NCBI RefSeq assembly: GCF_029167105.1
Contig: NZ_JARFML010000011.1
Span: forward strand, 1 to 64,000
Direction of reading: 5' to 3'
DNA length: 64,000 nt
DNA from: Bradyrhizobium yuanmingense
GTDB taxonomy: Bacteria > Pseudomonadota > Alphaproteobacteria > Rhizobiales > Xanthobacteraceae
The translations under genes and the position numbers were made by a program. Below the pieces are notes generated by a model. It saw only the letters and a list, made by a program, of their open reading frames with translations. It had not been told where the DNA came from and made no database searches. Position 1 is the stretch's first letter, and every line of letters starts with the position of its first letter. Of the stretch, positions 24,803 to 31,887 are shown one piece after another.

Positions 24803-26122
24803 TCAGACCCGGCTCGCCTGGGCCGCGGGCAGCCGCGCGGCGAGGATGGCGTCAGTGACGATCTTCGCCGTCTCCGCACAGGCCTGCGTACCGCCATTGC
24901 CATATTGCTTGACCGCATCGCCGACGCACCACAGGCCCTCGATGCCGGTCTCGCGCGGAAGGTCATAACCGGCGCAGCTCCGTTGCGCCGGCCAATCGTC
25001 GCGCATCACGCGGATGGAGAGGATCCTGGCCTGACCGAAATTACCGAACTGTTCGTGCAGGTCAGTCAGCGCAAGCGTGGTCTCGGCATCGGAGTCGAAC
25101 TCGCCGAGCGCAGGAACCGGCACGGCATAGGCGACATAAAGATGCCAGCCTGGCGGCGCGAGCTCGGGGCAGGTGGCCGAGAGGTTCGCCATGTTGCAGA
25201 GACGGCGCGTCTTGCCGAACGTCACGATGCCGGGGTGGTTCAGCAGCGGCTCGCGGCTCGCGACATTGATGACGATGTTGGCGGCCGGACGGAGGTCGTT
25301 CCTGACCCTCGTGACATAATCGGCCGGGAAGGCGGCTTCGCCGGCAAGCGCGACGGTGGCCTTCGGCCCCGCATTGCTGACGACGAGATCGGTGTCGATC
25401 CGCGTCGGCTTGCCGTCCCGGAGCAGGGTCACGCCGCTCACCTGCCCGTTCGTCGTGTGGATCTGGGTCGCCGGGGTGCCGAGCCAGACCTCGCCATTGC
25501 GCCTGACCGCGGTCGCAAGGCTGTTCCAGACGCCGACCGTTCCCTCCGGGCAGAAGCCGAACTTCTTGAAGGCGCCCTTGCTGGTGAAATAGGTGAGGAA
25601 GGCGCGAGCCGGCAGCTCGGCGGCGTTGCAGGCGAAGATTGCCGCACAGAGATTGCGGAAGAGCGCATGCACGGTGGCGTTGCTGGTGTAGCCCTTCAGC
25701 CAGTCCTCGGTGGATTGCCGGCCGTCGGGCAGATTGCCGGAGCGGGCGTCGGCGAATTTCTCGAGGATGCGAGAGGCCTGCTTGGTCAGTTGCCCGAGCA
25801 GGAGCGACCAGCCGCCGCGGCCGACGTCGATCAGCTTGCCGTCGATGAAGAAGGAGCTTGCCGGCTCCGGCGCGCGAATGTCGAGCGGGACGCCGACGGT
25901 GCGAAACGTCTCCTCGAACACGCCGCCGAACTCGATCGCGATCGCGCCGATATTGACCTTGAAGCCGTCGATCTCCTCGGTGGAGGCACGGCCGCCCAGC
26001 CTGTCGTGATCGTCGATCAGGACGGTGTAGAGCCCGGCATGGGCCAGCCGCGCCGCAGCGCACAGGCCGCCGGCGCCGGCACCGATCACGACAGCATCGA
26101 CCTTCCGACTGTCCACGCACAA
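24803..26122 (-). CDS. FAD-dependent oxidoreductase related to phytoene dehydrogenases (COG1233 type)
   Basis: 439 residues. The N-terminal FAD site is AVVIGAGAGGLCAAARLAHAG, followed by VLIDDHDRLGGRAST (about 10-48), and a C-terminal FAD closure EGLWCVGDAVKQYGNGGTQ is around residues 395-415. This group includes carotenoid desaturases and many uncharacterised dehydrogenases and isomerases. No carotenoid gene is nearby, so desaturation or oxidation of the imported acid or its CoA ester is more likely (inference). It is the first gene of the minus-strand operon, and its promoter region carries the TetR-type operator and a FixK/FNR-type box. Confidence 0.85.
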   Translation of the reverse strand: MCVDSRKVDAVVIGAGAGGLCAAARLAHAGLYTVLIDDHDRLGGRASTEEIDGFKVNIGAIAIEFGGVFEETFRTVGVPLDIRAPEPASSFFIDGKLIDVGRGGWSLLLGQLTKQASRILEKFADARSGNLPDGRQSTEDWLKGYTSNATVHALFRNLCAAIFACNAAELPARAFLTYFTSKGAFKKFGFCPEGTVGVWNSLATAVRRNGEVWLGTPATQIHTTNGQVSGVTLLRDGKPTRIDTDLVVSNAGPKATVALAGEAAFPADYVTRVRNDLRPAANIVINVASREPLLNHPGIVTFGKTRRLCNMANLSATCPELAPPGWHLYVAYAVPVPALGEFDSDAETTLALTDLHEQFGNFGQARILSIRVMRDDWPAQRSCAGYDLPRETGIEGLWCVGDAVKQYGNGGTQACAETAKIVTDAILAARLPAAQASRV

Positions 26123-26189
26123 CCTCCCTGATGCCGCCGGGTTGGTCCCGCGTGCCTGAATTGCTTGCCTGACGAGACCGGAGGATATT

Positions 26190-26207
26190 ATAATCCGACC
26201 GGCCGTT
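26190..26207 (-). promoter_or_regulatory. Candidate TetR operator between FAD oxidoreductase and TetR genes
   Basis: Read on the minus strand this is AACGGCCGGTCGGATTAT, matching 16 of 18 bases with the element at 11365-11382. It overlaps a TATAAT on each strand (26187-26192 minus, 26189-26194 plus), so a bound repressor could block both divergent promoters. Confidence 0.6.
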
Positions 26208-26218
26208 CAAATTATTTT

Positions 26219-26232
26219 TTGATCTGGATCAA
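26219..26232. promoter_or_regulatory. FixK/FNR-type box
   Basis: TTGATCTGGATCAA is a perfect TTGA-N6-TCAA palindrome of the Crp/FNR family (FixK2, FnrN, Anr type). Its centre is 36 bp from the centre of the minus-strand TATAAT at 26187-26192, slightly more than the usual class II spacing of about 32. It suggests low-oxygen input into the FAD-oxidoreductase/liv operon or the TetR gene. Confidence 0.6.
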
Positions 26233-26361
26233 ATTTTCGGACGCCTTGGCCGGAGTTCTGGTGGACTTGTGTCCGCGAACTGAGCGCGATGGCCGAAGCG
26301 GTTGTATAGAGGAGCGGGGGTCGCCGGATTCGGCGGCGTTCGATTCGAGCGAGAGAGGCCG

Positions 26362-27000
26362 ATGGCGCGGACGCGCTCCGAGAACTACGACGACATTCAC
26401 CGCGGAATCATTGTGGCGGCCCGCGGCCTGTTCGCCGAACACGGCTATATGCGCGCCTCGATCGCCGATCTCGCCGAAGCGTGCAAGCTATCCCGCGGAG
26501 CGCTGTATCACTACTTCGAGTCGAAGGAAGCGATTTTGTTCGCAATCCTGGACGAGCACGTGCGCCAGATGATTGCGGATGTCGAGAACGCGATCGCGAA
26601 GCATGCCGCGACGGAGGACCAGTTCCGGGCGGCGATCCGCGCCATCGTCGATCTCAATGCGCGTTCGCCGCAGGAACAACGCCTGATCCTCAACGATCTG
26701 ACGTTCCTCTCCGACGACGATCAGCAGACGATCAAGTCCCTCGAACGCCAGATCGTCGATCTGGTTTCCGGCCTGCTGCTCCAGCTCGACAATCACGGCA
26801 AGATCGTCAAGCGGACGCGGAAGGTCTACGCCATGATGCTCTTTGGCACACTGAACTTCAGCCACACCTGGTATGATCCCAAGGGCGGGATTGCGCCGGC
26901 CGAGTTCGCGGACATGATCGTGGATCAATTCCTGTATGGGATCGCCAGTCCCGCTGTGTCACGGCATCCCGCGGCGTCCGCGCGCTCTGCCAAATCCTAG
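26362..27000 (+). CDS. TetR family transcriptional regulator
   Basis: 212 residues starting at ATG 26362 (MARTRSENYDDIHRGI). A frame extension upstream to 26302 is Gly/Arg-rich and unlikely to be coding. The N-terminal helix-turn-helix reads AEHGYMRASIADLAEACKLS, then RGALYHYFESKEAIL (about 25-60). The C-terminal ligand domain is helical with a TetR_C-like pattern and LFGTLNFSHTWYDPKGG near 175. It is divergent from the FAD-oxidoreductase/liv operon with 239 bp between. Most likely it represses that operon and, through the matching element at 11365, the Rieske operon. The ligand is probably an acyl-CoA. Confidence 0.9.
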   Translation: MARTRSENYDDIHRGIIVAARGLFAEHGYMRASIADLAEACKLSRGALYHYFESKEAILFAILDEHVRQMIADVENAIAKHAATEDQFRAAIRAIVDLNARSPQEQRLILNDLTFLSDDDQQTIKSLERQIVDLVSGLLLQLDNHGKIVKRTRKVYAMMLFGTLNFSHTWYDPKGGIAPAEFADMIVDQFLYGIASPAVSRHPAASARSAKS

Positions 27001-27143
27001 CCGATCCGCCGACGCAACGGGTCAACCACTGTAACCGATCGCAACTCTCGGCTCGTGAGGGCTGCGGCACGCGAAGGCCGGGCCACCGTATCGACGCCGG
27101 TGAGGTCATCCCATGAACGCCACCTAAGAACGAGAACAACGTC

Positions 27144-27485
27144 ATGCCGCACTTGGTGATCGAATATTCGGAAGGGGCGCTCGCTCGCGACGACGTAACA
27201 GGCTTGATGGAAGCGCTCTTTGAAGCCGCTTGGCGAACGGGCATCATGAAGGCGGAGGACGTCAAGGTGCGGGCGTGCGTCTACAACGATTTCCTGGTTG
27301 CCGGGAAGCGTGACAGCTTCGTGCATCTGTCTGTCCATTTGCTCGAAGGTCGATCGCCCGACCAGAAGGTCGAGTTGAGTACGAGCCTTCGACGGACGAT
27401 GACAGAGCGATGCCCGGATGTGGTCAGCATAAGCGTGGATGTCCGTGACATGGACCCGGTCGCCTACAAGAAACGGCTAAAATGA
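27144..27485 (+). CDS. 5-carboxymethyl-2-hydroxymuconate delta-isomerase (CHMI) family protein
   Basis: 113 residues in the tautomerase superfamily, close to the usual length of HpaF/CHMI. It begins MPHLVIEYSEG, placing the catalytic Pro at position 2 after Met removal, and the family segment KVRACVYNDFLVAGKRDSFVHLSV (read in parts: KVRACVYNDFLV and SFVHLSVHLLEGRS) follows. CHMI isomerises a homoprotocatechuate meta-cleavage product. No other hpa genes are in the window, so the enzyme may act on another ring-cleavage product. It stands alone between TetR and the convergent IclR gene. Confidence 0.82.
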   Translation: MPHLVIEYSEGALARDDVTGLMEALFEAAWRTGIMKAEDVKVRACVYNDFLVAGKRDSFVHLSVHLLEGRSPDQKVELSTSLRRTMTERCPDVVSISVDVRDMDPVAYKKRLK

Positions 27486-27513
27486 CGGGTGCTCGCCAAA
27501 AGGCGGCAGCTTC

Positions 27514-28308
27514 TCAGACGAGCAGGGGCTGCGCGGCGAGGGACATCTCCTTGAGGAGAGGCAGGAAGCGATCGATCATCTCACCGGTCGTGATGCGATC
27601 GACATGAGCGCCGATATTTGCGGCCGCGATGACGGCGCCATCGTAGCGGCGAATTGGCACCGATATCGACCGAAACCCCTCTTCGGCTTCCTGATCGACA
27701 AGGCTATACCCTTTGGTGCGGTCGGCAATGATCGTCGCAATCACTGCCGATTTGTCGACCAGCGTCGACTGGGTCTGAGCCGCCAGCTTCATGCCGTCGA
27801 CCGTTCTCGTCAGCTCGTCGTTTGCCAATCTGCCCAGCAGAACGCGTCCCACCGACGTGCAGAAAGCCGGCAGCCGATATCCTATGTCCAGTCCGGTCGA
27901 AAATACCCGCGCCGGACTCGAGCGGGCGATAAAAACGACCTCTTCGCCATCCAGGATCGCAAGGGAGCAGACCTCCTTGGCCTTGCCGGCGACCTCGTCC
28001 ATCAACGGCTGCATCACGGTGCTGATTTGGTTCGACGTCAAATAGGCCGAAGCCAAAAGCAGCACTCTGGGCGTTAGCGAAAACAACCGCTCGTTGCCCA
28101 CGACGAATCCGGATTTTACGAGGGTCATCAGAATCCGGCGCACCGTCGCCCGCGGAAGATTCGCGCTCTTGGAGAGGTCGCTGAGGGTCATTGGACGGCG
28201 ATCGATACCGAACGACTGTATCACGCGAAGACCCCGATCCAGGGTCTCGATGAACTCGCTGCCCTCCCGCGCCTTTTCCTCTTCTTCCGTACGCTTCAGC
28301 CTCGGCAT
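27514..28308 (-). CDS. IclR family transcriptional regulator
   Basis: 264 residues. The N-terminal winged helix (about 18-80) has IETLDRGLRVIQSFGIDRRPMT then LSDLSKSANLPRATVRRILMTL, the IclR pattern. The C-terminal effector domain shows RLPAFCTSVGRVLLGRL and the signature near the C-terminus, GFRSISVPIRRYDGAVIAAANIGA (in parts SISVPIRRYDG and AANIGAHVDR). Members of the PcaU/PobR subgroup regulate aromatic catabolism. It lies 60 bp downstream of the ferredoxin reductase on the same strand. The GAAC-N4-GTTC palindromes at 29961 and 30106 are its best candidate operators. Confidence 0.9.
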   Translation of the reverse strand: MPRLKRTEEEEKAREGSEFIETLDRGLRVIQSFGIDRRPMTLSDLSKSANLPRATVRRILMTLVKSGFVVGNERLFSLTPRVLLLASAYLTSNQISTVMQPLMDEVAGKAKEVCSLAILDGEEVVFIARSSPARVFSTGLDIGYRLPAFCTSVGRVLLGRLANDELTRTVDGMKLAAQTQSTLVDKSAVIATIIADRTKGYSLVDQEAEEGFRSISVPIRRYDGAVIAAANIGAHVDRITTGEMIDRFLPLLKEMSLAAQPLLV

Positions 28309-28368
28309 TCTGTTGGGCGGTCCCTGTCGGCGGCCTCTCGAAAGCGAGAACCATCACAAATCCGCGCG

Positions 28369-29607
28369 CTAGGCGCCAGCCTTGTCTCCGGCTGTCACCA
28401 GGGATTTGAGGTCAAAGGAAGGGTCTGCGGCTTGCTCCGGTGCGGGGGAGATCCCCGCGGCAATCAGGCGTCGGGCTGCCATTTGCTCGCCTGGCCGGTT
28501 GACGCTGTCCACCGCGACCAATCGGCCCTGGCGATAGTAGAAGACCGAGAATCTTCCGCCGTCGACACAACCTCGGACCGCCTGCCGATCATATTGTCCG
28601 GCCAGCCCGACGATCTGCAGCTTGACGTCGTATTGGTCGGACCAGGACCTCGGCACATTCTCATAGGGCGCTCGAGCGCCGGCGATCGCCAATCCAGCGG
28701 CCTTCGCTTGATCCTGGGCGTTCTGCACCGATTCCAATCTCACCCAGCTTTCGCAAAAGCGGTTGAAGTGGTTGGCGCAGTCACCGGCCGCGAAAATGTC
28801 CGATGTTTCGCATTGTCCGTGCTCGTCAACGACATTTCCATTCGTGCATCTGAGCCCCGCCGAGCGCGCGATCTCGTCATTGGCGACACCACCAATCCCC
28901 ACCAGCACCAGGTCGGCGTGGACAACGGCACCGTTGTCCAGCACGACAGCGGAAACTTTTCGATCGTTTCCTTTGAAGGAAGCGACCGTTTCGTCCAGCA
29001 TCACGTCGACGCCAGCCCGCAAATGCGTATCAAGAAGAAAGGTCGACAAGACCGGCGAGACGGCACGTTCAAGCAGGCGGCTGCTCGCTTCCACGACGGT
29101 GACCTTCTTGCCCAGCTTTGCCGCGGAGGCCGCAACTTCCAGCCCTATGAAGCCGCCCCCGACGATGACAATCTCCGCAGCATCGGTCAGACGTGCCTTC
29201 AGGTCGACCGCATCGGTCACCGAACGCAGATAGCAAACTCCATCGAAGTCCGCGCCCTCAACCGCGATGCGCCGCGCGCGCGAGCCTGTGGCGATGAGGA
29301 GTTTTTCAAACTCCAGCGCGTTGTCGCCGGCCAGAGTGACCTGTCGCGCGCGCAAATCGAGCAGCGTGGCGCGCTGCCCAAGAACGAGATTGATCTGCTT
29401 GCCTTCGAAGAAAGCCTCGTCGCGCAAGATCAGATTTTGCTCGCTGATGCGCCCGAGAAGGAAGTCCTTGGATAGCGGCGGCCTCTGATAGGGCAGCCAC
29501 CCTTCGTCGCACACGATGGTGATGGGCTGAGAATAGCCGGCGTCACGAGCCGTGAGAGCGGCTTGAACCCCCGCATATGATGCGCCGATGATGACCAGTC
29601 CCGTCAT
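28369..29607 (-). CDS. NAD(P)H:ferredoxin reductase of Rieske oxygenase systems (FAD, BphA4/RhoA-type)
   Basis: 412 residues. Start chosen at the ATG 29607 (MTGLVIIGASYAGVQAALTA), which overlaps the ferredoxin stop by 4 bp. A longer frame runs back into the ferredoxin gene. It contains the FAD site VIIGASYAGVQAA at the N-terminus, the NAD site IVIVGGGFIGLEVAASAAKLG around 145-165 and the FAD closure SDIFAAGDCANHFN near 265. It moves electrons from NAD(P)H to the adjacent [2Fe-2S] ferredoxin for a Rieske oxygenase, most likely the one at 31888-33246. Confidence 0.92.
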   Translation of the reverse strand: MTGLVIIGASYAGVQAALTARDAGYSQPITIVCDEGWLPYQRPPLSKDFLLGRISEQNLILRDEAFFEGKQINLVLGQRATLLDLRARQVTLAGDNALEFEKLLIATGSRARRIAVEGADFDGVCYLRSVTDAVDLKARLTDAAEIVIVGGGFIGLEVAASAAKLGKKVTVVEASSRLLERAVSPVLSTFLLDTHLRAGVDVMLDETVASFKGNDRKVSAVVLDNGAVVHADLVLVGIGGVANDEIARSAGLRCTNGNVVDEHGQCETSDIFAAGDCANHFNRFCESWVRLESVQNAQDQAKAAGLAIAGARAPYENVPRSWSDQYDVKLQIVGLAGQYDRQAVRGCVDGGRFSVFYYRQGRLVAVDSVNRPGEQMAARRLIAAGISPAPEQAADPSFDLKSLVTAGDKAGA

Positions 29608-29927
29608 GATTGCCTCGCCGGCACATGGACCACCAGCTCGTCGAGAGGGGCGGGCACCTTCAGCTGGCAACTCAGCCGACTGTTCGGCTTTCGCTCTCCC
29701 GAGACGGCGGACAGCAACTCGAGCTCTTCTTCGCTCGGCTGAGGGACAGAGCTTGCTTGTTCTTCATCGACGTAGACGTGACAGGTCGCGCAATCGAGGC
29801 AGCCGCCGCATTCGCCGTCGATGCCGTGAATACCGTTGCGGACGGCCGCGAGCATCACGCTCACGTCGCGTCCGACCTCGATGGATTTTCCGCTGCCGTC
29901 CTGCTGGACAAATCTCACTCGCGGCAT
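29604..29927 (-). CDS. [2Fe-2S] ferredoxin (adrenodoxin/putidaredoxin type)
   Basis: 107 residues from ATG 29927 (MPRVRFVQQDG). An upstream ATG at 29966 would overlap the operator region and add a poor leader. Cluster ligands follow the Cys-x5-Cys-x2-Cys...Cys plan (ECGGCLDCATCHVYVDEE, then RLSCQL). There is an extra Cys: CGGCLDC has three cysteines where most relatives have CGGSCSC or CGGACAC, so ligand assignment needs care. It hands electrons from the adjacent reductase to an oxygenase. It is first in the minus-strand unit ferredoxin-reductase(-iclR). Confidence 0.9.
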   Translation of the reverse strand: MPRVRFVQQDGSGKSIEVGRDVSVMLAAVRNGIHGIDGECGGCLDCATCHVYVDEEQASSVPQPSEEELELLSAVSGERKPNSRLSCQLKVPAPLDELVVHVPARQS

Positions 29928-29960
29928 CCGACCTCCGTCCCTTACGCTTGTTCGATCTAA

Positions 29961-29972
29961 GAACATAAGTTC
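29961..29972. promoter_or_regulatory. Candidate IclR operator, ferredoxin side
   Basis: GAACATAAGTTC (GAAC-N4-GTTC) flanked by TAA on the left and GTTA on the right, 34 bp upstream of the chosen ferredoxin ATG. It shares the GAAC-N4-GTTC half-sites with the palindrome at 30106-30119. Confidence 0.5.
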
Positions 29973-30105
29973 GTTAAACGGTTACAGCAATGCTAGCGGC
30001 GCCTCCATCCCGACCTGTTTGCCGCCAGTGCGGCGCCATTGGGCAGGTTCTGCGGAAATATTTTGCTTGATTGCGCGTCACACTAGAGTCATTCTGAAAA
30101 AATAT

Positions 30106-30119
30106 CGAACGTACGTTCG
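30106..30119. promoter_or_regulatory. Candidate IclR operator, amidohydrolase side
   Basis: CGAACGTACGTTCG is a perfect 14-bp palindrome 26 bp upstream of the amidohydrolase ATG. A further CGAAC half-site follows at 30125, making GTTCG-N5-CGAAC with the right arm. Confidence 0.55.
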
Positions 30120-30145
30120 TTTACCGAACAAGCGGGCAAGGTACA

Positions 30146-31831
30146 ATGAAGCTGACGACAGCGATCGTGGGAGTCGTGCTCACATCAAGCGCGGCGTTTG
30201 CCCAGCAGCAGGAGGCCAATGCTCCCTCGCTTGCCTTGATCAACGGCAAGATTCTCACCATGGACGGTCAGTCAAAGGTTGCGGAAGCGCTTGCCGTTCG
30301 TGACGGAAGAATCCTGGCCGTAGGAGACACGGCCACGATCAAGGCGTTGACCGGAAATCGCACCCGCACGATCGACTTGCAGGGCAAGACGGTCGTTCCC
30401 GGGCTGATCGACACGCACGCGCATTTCAAGGCTGCCGGTCTGTCCGACTACGTCGTCAACATGAGCGGCGCCAAGACTGTTGCGGATGCCCTCGCAAGCA
30501 TCAAGCAGTTCGCGGCGAAGAAAAAGCCCGGCGAGTGGATCATCGGAAGCGCCTGGCATCCCCCGTCACAGCTCGCGGAAAAGCGTTACCTGACACGCCA
30601 GGAAATCGACGGCGTCGCGCCGAACAATCCGGTCTATCTCCGGACCGTTGGCCACTTCTCGATGGCCAATTCGATGGCGCTCGAGAAGGCCGGCGTAACC
30701 AAGGCCACGCCAAACCCAAGCGGCGGATCGTTTGAGCGCGACAGTGCCGGTGACCTGACCGGCGTTCTGGTCGAGACGGCGATCGATAAGGTCGAAAAGA
30801 CCGTTCCGGAGTGGACGGCGGACGACGAGTTTCGCCAATTCAAGCTCGCGCAAGGTGTGCTGAACTCGTTCGGGATCACCAGCGCCGTAGAAGGGGCCAC
30901 CTCGCCCAGGGACATCGCGGCCCTGCAGCGCGTGGCGCAGGCCGGTGAAGCAACGCTACAGGTCGGTCTCATGTGGCGCCCGGAGCCTCCCGCCGAGAAC
31001 GCGGCCTGGGAGGCCATCATGCGAGGCAACGGCGCCTCCTCGGGCTTTGGCGATGACTGGCTGAAGTTCGCCGGAATCAAGATCCTTTACGATGGCGGCA
31101 TGACGCTCAAGACGGCGCTCATGCGCGAGGCCTATCCAGACTCGCATGATGACTACCACGGCATTGCCCAGCAATCGCCGCAACGCCTCAAGGAGCTGGT
31201 GTCCATTTGCAATCGCCACAATTGGCGCGTGGGTGTCCATGCCGTCGGCGACAAGGGCATCGACCACGTCCTTGATGCATTCGAAGCGGCCGACAAGGAG
31301 AAATCGATCAAGGACCGGCGTTTCGTCCTGATCCATGGAAGCTTGATAGTGCCCGAGCAAATGGAGCGCGCAAAACGCCTCGGTGTCAGGGTCGACCTCC
31401 AGAACGTGTTCATGTGGGACAAGGCGGCCACCGTCGAGCGCTTCCTGGGTGCGGCGGTCGCCAATCGGGCCGTGCCCACGAAAACTCTGATCGAGAAGGT
31501 GGGGCTGAACAGCCTCGGCGCAGGCACCGACTTCCCGGTGAACACGATCAATCCCTTCATCAACATCTACGTCATGGTAACCCGCAAGGATCTCGCCGGA
31601 CGCGTTTATGGAGCGAACGAAGCCGTCAGCCGCGAGCAGGCGCTGCGCCTCTACACCAGCGCGGCATCGCACTATATGCTCGAAGAGAACGAGAAGGGGA
31701 CGATCGAGGCCGGGAAACTTGCGGATCTGACCGCGTTGTCGGCGGACCTCATGACGGTCCCCGAGGAGCAGATCAAAGACATCAAAGCCGACCTGACGAT
31801 CGTCGGCGGCAAGATCGTGTTTCAGCGTTAG
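30146..31831 (+). CDS. Secreted amidohydrolase of the YtcJ-like (amidohydrolase 3) family
   Basis: 561 residues with a signal peptide (MKLTTAIVGVVLTSSAAFAQ, cleavage near AFA-QQ), so periplasmic. The metal-dependent TIM-barrel motifs are present: IDTHAHF (His-x-His, about 88-94), WRVGVHAVGDKGIDHV near 360, LIHGSLI near 395 and LGAGTDFPVN near 455. Composite beta-sandwich parts surround the barrel: LALINGKILTMDG at the front and GTIEAGKLADLTALSADL at the back. It would hydrolyse an amide or cyclic amide outside the cytoplasm. It is the first gene of the plus-strand operon with the Rieske oxygenase and GS-like ligase. Confidence 0.87.
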   Translation: MKLTTAIVGVVLTSSAAFAQQQEANAPSLALINGKILTMDGQSKVAEALAVRDGRILAVGDTATIKALTGNRTRTIDLQGKTVVPGLIDTHAHFKAAGLSDYVVNMSGAKTVADALASIKQFAAKKKPGEWIIGSAWHPPSQLAEKRYLTRQEIDGVAPNNPVYLRTVGHFSMANSMALEKAGVTKATPNPSGGSFERDSAGDLTGVLVETAIDKVEKTVPEWTADDEFRQFKLAQGVLNSFGITSAVEGATSPRDIAALQRVAQAGEATLQVGLMWRPEPPAENAAWEAIMRGNGASSGFGDDWLKFAGIKILYDGGMTLKTALMREAYPDSHDDYHGIAQQSPQRLKELVSICNRHNWRVGVHAVGDKGIDHVLDAFEAADKEKSIKDRRFVLIHGSLIVPEQMERAKRLGVRVDLQNVFMWDKAATVERFLGAAVANRAVPTKTLIEKVGLNSLGAGTDFPVNTINPFINIYVMVTRKDLAGRVYGANEAVSREQALRLYTSAASHYMLEENEKGTIEAGKLADLTALSADLMTVPEEQIKDIKADLTIVGGKIVFQR

Positions 31832-31887
31832 TCCGCGTCCCGATAGCATGAGGACGCATCTAGAAGCCGGGAGAGGAGATCCAAGTC

